A DNA stretch of 64,000 bases, from the NCBI RefSeq assembly GCF_008085905.1, contig NZ_VSFF01000015.1:1-64000 (forward strand). The letters are read 5' to 3'. The position numbers and the translations under genes are program-made. Within the stretch, counting starts at the first letter, position 1; each line of letters starts with the position of its first letter. The notes beneath the pieces are model-generated. The model saw only the letters and a program-made list of their open reading frames with translations. It ran no database searches and was not told where the DNA came from. Origin of the DNA: Actinomadura syzygii (lineage in GTDB: Bacteria > Actinomycetota > Actinomycetes > Streptosporangiales > Streptosporangiaceae). Below are positions 27,370 through 35,768 of the stretch, in pieces.

Positions 27370-28343
27370 GCGACCGTGCGCAGCGCCCGGTACAGCAGGC
27401 CCGCGTCGCCGAGCCGGTGCCGGAGCACCTTCTCCAGCCCGCCGATGGGAACGAGGTTCTGCGGCGCGCGCGGGTCCTTGTAGTCGACGCCCGCCAGCGC
27501 CGGGATGATCGCCGCGCTCTGGTCGGCCAACTCCGCGACCGCCTTGCGGGGCAGGTCGGGGGCCGCCTCGCAGCGCGCGACGCCCGCCCACGGCGCGTCC
27601 GACGGGGTCGGCAGCCGCAGGTACCAGGAATGCCGTGCCCAGCTCGTCGTCATCAGGAACACGGGCGTCCGCTGCCCCGGCCGCAGCGCCCCGAGGACGG
27701 ACGCCTGCGCGCCCGTCAGGTACGCGGCGTGGTGGGTCTTGACGTAGCCGACGGTGCGCGGGAGGTGGGCGCGTCCGCGCAGCGGGCCGTCCACGATGAG
27801 GAGGTCGTCGTCGTGGCCGGACTCCGTCCGGTACCGGGTGGCGAGGCCGACCTCCACGTCCGTGAGCCGCCGCTGCAGCGCGAGCGAGAGCTGCTCGGCC
27901 GTACCGCCCTGCGCCTTCTCCGCCTGGTAGGTGCCCGCCCAGGTGACGACGTCGGCGGCGTGCGGGGACGGCGTGAACAGCGACCGGCGCACGTCCACCT
28001 CGGCCAGCTCCGCCGGGCGCCCCGGGCGGCAGCGGACGAGCCCGGCGGCGCAGGACGCGGCGATGCCGGGGACGGGCATGCCGCCGTCCGGGTCGTCGAC
28101 CCACACCCGGGCCTCGACGCGGCGCACCCCGTCCGCGACGATCAGCCCGCCGGGCGGGAGCCCGGCCGCCGCCGGGGTGATCGGCCGCCACCGGTCGGCG
28201 GGCAGCTCCACGTCGAGGTCGAGCTGGCGGCGCGACCCGGAGTCCAGTTCGTCGAGCGCCTCCGCGGTGAGCGAGGTGGCGTACCCCGGATCCCAGGGGT
28301 CGACGGTGATGGCGGCCCGTGGCGCCGTGGTCGTCCGTGCCAT
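27360..28343 (-). CDS. nurA: NurA-like 5'-3' nuclease
   Basis: A 327-residue protein that I assign to the NurA nuclease family. The candidate metal-binding acidic motifs are in LIVADGVRRVEARV and LLIVDGPLRG; a later conserved lysine-containing VGYVKTHHAAYL and the SWYLRLP segment fit the remaining family motifs. NurA works with the HerA translocase to resect DNA ends. Its start overlaps the sbcC stop by one base, so it is the last gene of herA-sbcD-sbcC-nurA. The assignment rests on motif order plus this context; overall similarity to archaeal NurA is low. Confidence 0.75.
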   Translation of the reverse strand: MARTTTAPRAAITVDPWDPGYATSLTAEALDELDSGSRRQLDLDVELPADRWRPITPAAAGLPPGGLIVADGVRRVEARVWVDDPDGGMPVPGIAASCAAGLVRCRPGRPAELAEVDVRRSLFTPSPHAADVVTWAGTYQAEKAQGGTAEQLSLALQRRLTDVEVGLATRYRTESGHDDDLLIVDGPLRGRAHLPRTVGYVKTHHAAYLTGAQASVLGALRPGQRTPVFLMTTSWARHSWYLRLPTPSDAPWAGVARCEAAPDLPRKAVAELADQSAAIIPALAGVDYKDPRAPQNLVPIGGLEKVLRHRLGDAGLLYRALRTVAQG

Positions 28344-30790
28344 CAGACCGCCTTCTTCGTGAGATGCGAGCCGGTGTTGTCGCGCGCCACGTCGAACCGG
28401 GCGGGCACGCGCTCGGCCAGCGCCGGGACGTGCGTGACGATCCCCACCATGCGGTCGCCGTTCGCCGTGAGCCGCTCCAGCGTCGTCGCGACCATGTCGA
28501 GGGTCACCGGGTCGAGGGTGCCGAAGCCCTCGTCCAGGAAGATCGAGTCCAGGCTCCGGGCCGCGCCGCCGCCGAACCGGGCGACCTGGTCAGACAGCGC
28601 GAGCGCCAGCGCGAGGGACGCCTGGAACGTCTCGCCGCCGGACAGCGTCCGCACGCTGCGCCGCAGCCCCGCCTCGGTGTGGTCGGCCACCTCGATCGCG
28701 TTCCGGTCGTCGAGGACGAACTCGAACTGCCCGCCGGACAGCTCCCGCAGCGTCTCCGACGCGGTCTCGACCAGCACGGCGAGCGCCTCGCCGCACAGCC
28801 AGTTCTCGAAGTTGTTCGCGCGCAGGTGCCGGGCCAGGTCGTGCGCGACGGCCGCCTCGCGTTCGTGGCGGCGGATCTCGTCGGTGAGCTTCCGGGCGAG
28901 CCGCCTGTCCTCCCGGATGCGGGTGAGGCGGTGTTCGGCCTGGCTCCGCGCGTCCAGCACGGCCTCGCGGACGCCTTCGACGGAGGCGGACGCAGGCGCG
29001 GCGACGTCGTGGGCGGCCAGCTCTTCGGCGAGCGAGCCCCGCTGATCGTCGCGCCTCCGGCGGAGGGCGCTCAGGTCGTTCTCCAGCTCGTCCGCGGCCT
29101 GCTCGCGGCGGCCGGACTCCTGGTCGCGCCAGGCGAGGAGGGCCGTCCAGGCGGCGTGCGGGTCGGACCGGTCGAGCGGCGGCGCGCCGAGCGCGACGAC
29201 GGTGTCCCTGGCCGCGTCCAGTTTCGCGATCGCCTTGGCGGCTTTGTCGTCCAGCCTGGCGCGGCGCTGCTCGGCCTTGGTCAGCTCGTCGCGTGCGGCG
29301 CGGAGGTCGCGGTGCGCTTTCGCGGCGGCGGCTTCGGCTTCGGTGATGGCGTCGAGACGGCGGCGGACGTCGTCGGCGTCCGGGTGGGCCTCGATGTGCC
29401 CGGCCTGGGCGTCGAGTTGCCGCGCCAGTCCGTCGAGGACCGCTCTAAGCCCGGACAGCTCGCTTTCCAGGTTCCGGTGTTCCGACTGCGCTTCTTCGAG
29501 GGCTTGTTTCCGGGCCTTGACGTGGCGGTCGGCAGCGCCGAGGGCGGGCGGCGCGTGGTGCTCGGGCGGTTCGGCGACCTCGCGCAGGCACACCGGGCAC
29601 GGTTCTCCCGCGGACAGCCGCTGCGCCAGGTCGGCGGCGGTGTGGGCGTCCCGGACGCGCTGCCGCTCGTGCTCCGCCGCGTCGAGTTCCGTGCGGGCGG
29701 CGACCGCCTTCTCGTCGGCGGCGTCCGTCACCCGGCGGGCCCGCTCGGCGTCGGCGCGGGCGGTCTCGATCTCGGCGGTCAGGCGGGCGTGCTCGCGGTG
29801 CGCCTTGGCGGCCAGGGTGAGGGCCGTCTTGTCGCCGAGGGTGTCGAGCCGTTCGCGCGCCGTGCCCTCCGCCTCCTCGTGGCGGGCCACCTCCTGCTTG
29901 AGGCGCTCCGTCTCGTCGGTCGCGGATCTCAGCTCGTCCGCGAGGGTCGGGACGTCCGCGGGCATGGCGAGTGCGGTCAGCGCGGCGAGCAGGTCGCGGG
30001 CGTGCTTGGCCTCGGTCTCGCGTTCGCGGATCTCGGCGTCCGTCCGCTGGAGGTCGTCCAGGGCCGAGCGGACCCGGTCTTCGAGCGCCCGCACCTCCCC
30101 CAGGCGGCGGACGGCCGCGTCCTCGGCGGCCTCGTCGGCGTCGTCCAGCTCGTCCAGCCTGGCCTGGGCGGCACCGGCGCGGGCCTCGGCCGCCCGCGCC
30201 TCCTCGCCCGCCCGCTTCATGATCGTCTCGAACATCCCGACGTCCAGGAGCTGGACGAGCAGGTCCTGCCGCTTCCTCGGCTCGGCCTGGAGGAAGTCGG
30301 CGAACCGCCCCTGCGGCAGGACGACGCACTGCGTGAAGTACCTGAACTCCAGCCCGGTGACCTTCTCGACGGCGGCGGTCACCCCCTCGCCCTCGGCCAC
30401 CGACCGGACCTGGGCGGCGAGCATCGCCTCGATGCCGTCCGCCGGGTCGACGGACGGGTCCAGCTCGTCCAGCCGCGCCGTCTTGGTCGTCACCGTGCCC
30501 CGGCTGTTGCGGACGAGCGCCCGGACGACCCCGTACCGGCGGCCCGCCGACTCGAACACCAGCGCCACCCGTCCCGAGTTCGCGGACGGCGCCAGCGCCA
30601 GCTTGATCACGTTCTCCTTGCCCCAGCGCGGCACCGACCCGTACAGCGCGAAGCAGATCGCGTCGATCACCGTGCTCTTCCCCGAGCCGGTCGGGCCGAC
30701 GAGGACGAAGTAGTCGACGTCGTGAAGCTCCACCGAGGTGGGCGTCCGGTAGCTGCAGAAGTCGTCCATGTGGACGCACAGCGGGCGCAT
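28343..30790 (-). CDS. sbcC: SbcC/Rad50-type SMC-like nuclease ATPase
   Basis: An 815-residue ATPase partner of SbcD. Walker A GPTGSGKST lies at residues 32-40; two long charged coiled coils flank a zinc hook CPVC at about 398-401; the ABC signature LSGGE is near residue 715 and the Walker B region SIFLDEGFGTLD follows. The protein is shorter than E. coli SbcC (1048 residues) because the coils are shorter. With SbcD it opens hairpins and processes double-strand ends. One-base TGATG overlaps join it to sbcD and to the nurA-like gene. Confidence 0.94.
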   Translation of the reverse strand: MRPLCVHMDDFCSYRTPTSVELHDVDYFVLVGPTGSGKSTVIDAICFALYGSVPRWGKENVIKLALAPSANSGRVALVFESAGRRYGVVRALVRNSRGTVTTKTARLDELDPSVDPADGIEAMLAAQVRSVAEGEGVTAAVEKVTGLEFRYFTQCVVLPQGRFADFLQAEPRKRQDLLVQLLDVGMFETIMKRAGEEARAAEARAGAAQARLDELDDADEAAEDAAVRRLGEVRALEDRVRSALDDLQRTDAEIRERETEAKHARDLLAALTALAMPADVPTLADELRSATDETERLKQEVARHEEAEGTARERLDTLGDKTALTLAAKAHREHARLTAEIETARADAERARRVTDAADEKAVAARTELDAAEHERQRVRDAHTAADLAQRLSAGEPCPVCLREVAEPPEHHAPPALGAADRHVKARKQALEEAQSEHRNLESELSGLRAVLDGLARQLDAQAGHIEAHPDADDVRRRLDAITEAEAAAAKAHRDLRAARDELTKAEQRRARLDDKAAKAIAKLDAARDTVVALGAPPLDRSDPHAAWTALLAWRDQESGRREQAADELENDLSALRRRRDDQRGSLAEELAAHDVAAPASASVEGVREAVLDARSQAEHRLTRIREDRRLARKLTDEIRRHEREAAVAHDLARHLRANNFENWLCGEALAVLVETASETLRELSGGQFEFVLDDRNAIEVADHTEAGLRRSVRTLSGGETFQASLALALALSDQVARFGGGAARSLDSIFLDEGFGTLDPVTLDMVATTLERLTANGDRMVGIVTHVPALAERVPARFDVARDNTGSHLTKKAV

Positions 30791-31968
30791 CAGGCGTCCC
30801 CTCCCCCAGGCCCGTCGAGCTCGTCGTAGAGCCGGTCGAACAGGGCCACGACCCGCTCGTCCTCGTGGCCCTTGTGCTCCAGGTACGCGCGGAACAGCTT
30901 CCGCGGCGTCGGGGACTCGCCGCCGCCGGTCAGCGTCGCCGGGCGCCGCGCGGCGGCGGGCCGGAACGCCTCGTCGACGTCGACGGTCAGCGCGTCCGGC
31001 AGGATCTCCCGGACGTCGTCGGCGAGCCCGGCGCGCGGCCGCTCCGCGACGACGACGCGCAGCCAGGCGTCCGCGAGGCCGTCCCGCATCGCGGCCAGCT
31101 CGTCGAGCGTGCCGGTCACCGTCCGCAGGACGCGGGCGCTGCGCAGCGCCACCTCCCGCACCTCGGCCGGGCGCCCCGGCGAGGCGTCCACGACGAGGAC
31201 GCCCGGCGTGTTCTGCTCCTCCCCGAAGTCGACCGCGATCGGGGAGCCGCTGTACCAGATGGGGCACGGACCCGGCATGCGCTGCCGCCGGTGCAGGTGG
31301 CCGAGCGCCGCGTAGTGCGCGGACGGCGGGAACGCCGCCGACTCGAAGTAGTAGGAGAAGATCGTCTGCGCCTCGCGCTCGCCGCCGCCGAGCCGTCCGC
31401 CGGGCAGCGTGCCGTGCGCCGCGACGAGGTTCACGGTGTCGGCCTCGAACCCGGCGGTGAGCGCGTCCGCGAGCCGCGCGAACCGGTCGGCGTAGTCGCG
31501 GTTGTGCTGGTCGGGCGTGCCGGTGAGCGCCTCGATCGCCCGGACGACGTACCGCTGCGACAGGAACGGCATCGCCGCGAGCCTGACCGGCTCGCCGGAC
31601 CGGGACGTCCACGACAGGACGCCGCCGTCGTCCGGCCGCTTGAACTTTCCGACGACGTGGACGCCGAGCCGTCCGAGCACCGGCCGGTACACGTCGTCCA
31701 GCAGGCGCGGGTCGTCGTGGTTCCCGGCGAGCACGACGACCTCGCGGCCGTCCTCCCGGAGGGCCATCAGCGTCCGCATCACCAGGGCCTGCGAGGGCGG
31801 CGTCGGGACGGCGCCGTCGAACACGTCGCCCGCGACGACGACCGCGTCGACGTCCTCCTCCCGGGCGACGCCGACCAGCTCGTCCAGCACCTTCGCGTGC
31901 TCCTCGAACCGCGACCGGCCCCGGAGCACCTTGCCGACGTGCCAGTCGGCGGTGTGCAGGAACTTCAT
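30790..31968 (-). CDS. sbcD: SbcD/Mre11-type exonuclease
   Basis: A 392-residue metallophosphoesterase nuclease. The phosphoesterase motifs follow in order: HTADWHVGK, VAGDVFDGAVP, LAGNHDD, VAAHGTLPGG and ALGHLHR. The C-terminal part holds the capping domain. Mn-dependent 3'-5' exonuclease and endonuclease activity with SbcC is expected. It lies 16 bp after the HerA-like gene and overlaps sbcC by one base. Confidence 0.95.
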   Translation of the reverse strand: MKFLHTADWHVGKVLRGRSRFEEHAKVLDELVGVAREEDVDAVVVAGDVFDGAVPTPPSQALVMRTLMALREDGREVVVLAGNHDDPRLLDDVYRPVLGRLGVHVVGKFKRPDDGGVLSWTSRSGEPVRLAAMPFLSQRYVVRAIEALTGTPDQHNRDYADRFARLADALTAGFEADTVNLVAAHGTLPGGRLGGGEREAQTIFSYYFESAAFPPSAHYAALGHLHRRQRMPGPCPIWYSGSPIAVDFGEEQNTPGVLVVDASPGRPAEVREVALRSARVLRTVTGTLDELAAMRDGLADAWLRVVVAERPRAGLADDVREILPDALTVDVDEAFRPAAARRPATLTGGGESPTPRKLFRAYLEHKGHEDERVVALFDRLYDELDGPGGGDA

Positions 31969-31984
31969 CTCCGCTCCCCGTGCG

Positions 31985-33736
31985 TCAGAACGGCGGCACT
32001 TCCTCGTCGGCGTCGACGCCGAGCCCCTCGAACGGGTCGGCGCGCCCCTTCGGGGAGTACGGCCCGGACCGCGCGGCGGGCGGCGGCGCCGCCTCGGCGG
32101 GACGGGTCGCCCACGCCGGGAACGGGAACTCGACCGCCAGCGGCACCGGGATCTCGGGCTGCCCGACGAACATCGTCCCCGGCTTCGCGATCGTGGCGCG
32201 GGCCCGCGCGGCGGGCGGCAGCCAGCCGTACTCGCCGCGGGACGCCTCCGCCGCGTCCAGCCGTCCCGCCACCCGGACCGCGCAGTTCGCGACGATCCGG
32301 CGCTCCACCTCCGACGCCGTCTGCTGCGCGCCGATGAGGATCACGCCGAGGGACCGGCCGCGCTCGGCCACGTCCAGCAGGATCTCCTTGATCGGGGAGC
32401 CGCCCTCGCGGGGCGCGTACTTGTTCAGCTCGTCCAGGACGACGAACAGCAGCGGCCGGGCGCTGCCCGTGCTCTCCTTCAGCGCGAACTCGCCGCGCAG
32501 CACCACCCCGACGACGAACCGCTGCGCCCGCTCCGGCAGGTTGTGCAGGTCGACGACGGTGACCTGCGACTCCGTCGCGATCGACGCCTTCGCCGACAGG
32601 TCGCCCCGGACGATCGGCGACAGCGCCCGCACCGACGACCGCAGCCGCCGCAGGAACGCGTTGACGGTGCCGAGCCCCATGAGCTGCGCGCCCCACGCGC
32701 GGCGGGAGTCCTCGTCGGTGAGCGTCTCCTCCACGAACCGGACGAGGTCGTCGTAGGTGCGGCAGATCACCGGCTCGGCGTCGTCGGTGGCGCGCAGCCG
32801 CACCGCGCCGCCGACGGGTTCGGCCGTGCGGGCGAGCCGCGCCGCGACCTGCCCGATCAGCATCGTGTACTGGGCGCGCTCGTCCTCGGCGTCGGCGAAC
32901 ACGAAACTCAGCAACTCGTTCTTGCAGAATTCGGCGAGCGTCCAATAGAAGGGGCTGACGTCCTGGGTGCGGGCGGACACGTGCGGCGTGCCGTTCGGGT
33001 CGCCCGGCCGCGGCGGCGCGTACACGTGGACGCTGCCGAACGGCTTCGGCTCCAGGCCGAGCCGCCGGTACGCCTCGCGGGCGCCCGCGTCCAGCCGCTT
33101 GTTGGCGTGGTCGAGGAAGAGCAGGTCCTCGCCCTTCACCGAGAAGATCAGCGCCTTGGTGTTGTGCGCCTCGGCGCCGAGCGCGCCCGAGTTGAAGATC
33201 GAGTAGAGCAGGAACGTGGCGAACGACGTCTTGGTCGCGACCCCGGAGATCCCCGAGATGGAGACGTGGGCGCCGCGCGTGCCGTCCAGGAAGTCCATGT
33301 TCACGTGGATCGGCTCGCCGTCGCGTCCGAGCCCGACCGGGACGCGCCGCTCCATCACGTCGAAGTACAGCGCCCGTTCCCGTTCCCGCTCACCTGCGCG
33401 GGACGCGATCGAGCCGGGCAGCGGCGGGACGTACACCTCCGGCTCGACCCGGGTGACCGTGACCTCGGCCGCCTCCACCACCGCCGCGGGCAGCACGCCG
33501 TCGGCGATCAGGAAGACGTCCGAGTCGTAGGCGGCGCCCTCGTGCCGGGCCTCGACGTTCGTGACCACCCCGGCGATCAGCACCTCGCCGCGTCCGGGCA
33601 CGTCCCGGCGGGCGGCGATCACCTCGTCCAGTTGGACGACGGCGCCCGGCTCGAGCCCCACCCAGAACGACAGCGGCGTCGCCGACTGCGTCCCGAGCAC
33701 CCGTCCGACGACCTGTCCCGACGCCTCGTCGGCCAT
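31985..33736 (-). CDS. herA: HerA-like DNA translocase ATPase
   Basis: A 583-residue FtsK/HerA-type ATPase. The N-terminal portion (about 1-120) fits the beta-barrel HAS domain; then SISGISGVATKTSFATF forms the P-loop position, FVVLDELNKYAP the Walker B, and GAQQTASEVERRIVANC the sensor/arginine region. The P-loop is degenerate: the second glycine of GxxxxGKT is threonine. A Pro-rich tail ends the protein. HerA hexamers pump DNA into the NurA nuclease; the neighbouring sbcD, sbcC and nurA-like genes support that role. It is the first gene of the operon. Confidence 0.85.
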   Translation of the reverse strand: MADEASGQVVGRVLGTQSATPLSFWVGLEPGAVVQLDEVIAARRDVPGRGEVLIAGVVTNVEARHEGAAYDSDVFLIADGVLPAAVVEAAEVTVTRVEPEVYVPPLPGSIASRAGERERERALYFDVMERRVPVGLGRDGEPIHVNMDFLDGTRGAHVSISGISGVATKTSFATFLLYSIFNSGALGAEAHNTKALIFSVKGEDLLFLDHANKRLDAGAREAYRRLGLEPKPFGSVHVYAPPRPGDPNGTPHVSARTQDVSPFYWTLAEFCKNELLSFVFADAEDERAQYTMLIGQVAARLARTAEPVGGAVRLRATDDAEPVICRTYDDLVRFVEETLTDEDSRRAWGAQLMGLGTVNAFLRRLRSSVRALSPIVRGDLSAKASIATESQVTVVDLHNLPERAQRFVVGVVLRGEFALKESTGSARPLLFVVLDELNKYAPREGGSPIKEILLDVAERGRSLGVILIGAQQTASEVERRIVANCAVRVAGRLDAAEASRGEYGWLPPAARARATIAKPGTMFVGQPEIPVPLAVEFPFPAWATRPAEAAPPPAARSGPYSPKGRADPFEGLGVDADEEVPPF

Positions 33737-33886
33737 GCATCCCCACCCGAATCACCCGCGGACCACCAGTTCACGGCAGGGTAACCGCACACGCGGACAA
33801 ACCCGGGGGAACCCGCACCGATCCCTCTGACGAGCCCGTCACGCTACCGCACGACTCCGCTTCGTATCGCCCTCGTGTCTCCGGAC

Positions 33887-33922
33887 GGTCGGACGGGCGG
33901 TCGGACGGGCGGTCGGACGGGC
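33887..33922. repeat. Three exact 12-bp tandem repeats
   Basis: GGTCGGACGGGC occurs three times in a row; a fourth imperfect copy (33923-33934) contains the kinase stop codon. The array lies directly downstream of the kinase gene. Confidence 0.9.
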
Positions 33923-33924
33923 GG

Positions 33925-35331
33925 TCAGACGAGGGCTTCGCAGAACCAGTGGACCTCGTAGAGCGGGCCCGGGTCGGGGCGCTGGCGGAGGCGCACCTTG
34001 TCGAAGCGCGGAAAGTGCCACCGGCAGGACTCCGCCAGGTCGATGCGGTGCAGGCCGCTGCCGGTGTCCTGGCACCACCACTTGCGTCCGCCCTCGGTGT
34101 AGAGGGACGTCTCCTTGTAGCCGCGCGCCGCGCACTCGGCCGTCATGCGGTCCAGGCCGCCGACCTCGCGCCACTGCTTCGCGGGCGTCCGCGTGATCGT
34201 GACCGTGGGCTTCGCCGACGCGGGCGGCCCCGCCCCCTCGGCCGGACTGTCGCCTGACTTGCGGCCGAGGGCGTAGACGACGCCCGTCGTCCCGAGGAGG
34301 ACCAGCGCGGTCGCCGCGGCCGCGACGATCATCCGGCGCGCGGCGGAGCGCGGCGGCACCGTCTGGGACGTGGACGGCCCCGTCGCCGTCCGCGTCCCGC
34401 CCTCCGGCCCGGCGGCAGGCGGCGGGATGGGCGGTCCGGGTCGCCACTCGTTGTGGATGATGTCGGTGGCCGCCTCCTCCGGGGCCTGCTCGCCCACCAG
34501 CCGGACCAGCAGCTCCTCCGCGTCCGGACGCCGGGACGGGTCGGGGTCGAGCGCCGCCCGGACCAGTGGCAGGAGGTCCGGCGGCACGCCGGTCAGGTCG
34601 TGCATGGCCTGCTGCGCGCGGGCGGCGAGGACGGGCATCGTCCCGGTGCCGAACGGGTTGCGGCCGGTCGCCGCGTAGGCGACGAGCGTCCCCCAGGCGA
34701 AGACGTCGACGGCGGTGCCGACCCGTCCCTCGAACGCCTGCTCCGGTGCGACGTAGCCGGGGCTGCCGATGACGGCGCCCGTCTGGGTGTGGTGGTCCTC
34801 GGAGTCCAGGGCGCGGGCGATGCCGAAGTCGATCACGCGGGGCCCGTCGGCGGCGAGCAGCACGTTGCGCGGCTTGAGGTCGCGGTGCACCAGCCGGACG
34901 GCGTGGATCGCGGTCAGCGCGGTCGCCACGCCGACCGCGAGGCTGCGCAGCGCGCCCGGCGGGAAGCCGCCGTGCGCCTTGATGTAGTCGGTGAGGGACG
35001 GCCCGTCGATGTACTCGGTGACCAGGTAGGGCGCGCCGTCCGACTCGCCGTGGTCGAGCACCCGCGCGGTGCAGAACGACGCGACGCGCTGGGCGTTCGC
35101 GACCTCGGTGGCGAACCGCGCCCGGAACGCCGGGTCGCGGGCCAGCTCGCGGCGGATCACCTTGACGGCGACCTTCCGTCCGGACGGGGCGAGCCCCAGG
35201 TACACCACGCCCATGCCGCCTTCGCCGAGCCGGCCGAGGAGGCGGTGCGTCCCGACGGACTCGGGGTCGGCGGCATCGAGCGGACGGACGCCGGGCCCGG
35301 CGGACCAGCCCGGAGGGTTCTGTGGGGTCAT
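33925..35331 (-). CDS. Membrane-anchored Ser/Thr protein kinase (PknB type)
   Basis: A 468-residue Hanks-type kinase. The glycine loop LGEGGMGVVYLG, the lysine in VAVKVI, the catalytic HRDLKPRN and the DFG motif (IDFGIAR) are intact, so it should be active. A proline-rich linker leads to one transmembrane helix (MIVAAAATALVLLGTTGVVY) at about 325-345 and an extracellular domain of about 120 residues containing four cysteines; its ligand is unknown. The ATG at 35331 (MTPQNPPGW) is preferred to longer frames. A SARP-like promoter lies about 390 bp upstream. Confidence 0.92.
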   Translation of the reverse strand: MTPQNPPGWSAGPGVRPLDAADPESVGTHRLLGRLGEGGMGVVYLGLAPSGRKVAVKVIRRELARDPAFRARFATEVANAQRVASFCTARVLDHGESDGAPYLVTEYIDGPSLTDYIKAHGGFPPGALRSLAVGVATALTAIHAVRLVHRDLKPRNVLLAADGPRVIDFGIARALDSEDHHTQTGAVIGSPGYVAPEQAFEGRVGTAVDVFAWGTLVAYAATGRNPFGTGTMPVLAARAQQAMHDLTGVPPDLLPLVRAALDPDPSRRPDAEELLVRLVGEQAPEEAATDIIHNEWRPGPPIPPPAAGPEGGTRTATGPSTSQTVPPRSAARRMIVAAAATALVLLGTTGVVYALGRKSGDSPAEGAGPPASAKPTVTITRTPAKQWREVGGLDRMTAECAARGYKETSLYTEGGRKWWCQDTGSGLHRIDLAESCRWHFPRFDKVRLRQRPDPGPLYEVHWFCEALV

Positions 35332-35768
35332 CGATTCGGTCGTCCCGTGGCGTGTGTCGGCGGCGGGGAGCATGCGCGGACGCGGCGGGGACGGTCCCCG
35401 ACCACGAGAGCAGACTCCCACCCGGGCACGGCACGTGCAATCGACACGTCGCTATGCGTGAACTCCACCGTTTCGAGCCTCGCGAAGAGCACGGGCCGCC
35501 CCGGCGCGGGGACGAGGAGGCCGGGTGGCGCAGCACCCCCGGGAGGGCGGACGTGCTGCGCGCCTCGCACCGGGCGAGGTGACCCCGGCGTCGCCGGCGC
35601 CTCGGTGGGCACCCGTGCCACCGAGGAACCTTCGCCGGAAGGCGGACACGGCTCGCCGGTCCACCGGCCCCCCGTGCCGTTTCCCTCCTGCCGCGCCTCG
35701 TTCCCGCGCGTCTTCGTCGGACACTAGCGAGAGGGTCCTTACCGATCGCTTACCGGAATGCGCGACGG
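35332..35768. other. Non-coding gap between the SARP regulator and the kinase
   Basis: No convincing gene is seen in these 437 bases. The left part is the kinase leader. The right end carries the direct repeats described separately. A 65-codon minus-strand frame opening with GTG near 35650 has no recognisable features. Confidence 0.5.
35721..35755 (-). promoter_or_regulatory. SARP-like direct repeats with a -10 element
   Basis: On the minus strand CGGTAAG occurs at 35755-35749 and 35744-35738, an 11-bp (one helical turn) period, followed after 11 bp by a -10-like TAGTGT (35726-35721). SARP/AfsR activators bind 11-bp-spaced heptamer repeats just upstream of -10 elements. It lies directly after the SARP gene and reads toward the kinase gene. 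Confidence 0.55.

Noticed and set aside
28319..30829. Long plus-strand open frame opposite sbcC
   Set aside because: It is the G+C-rich antisense shadow of sbcC (Gly/Val/Arg-rich, no motif), while the minus strand has all SbcC motifs.
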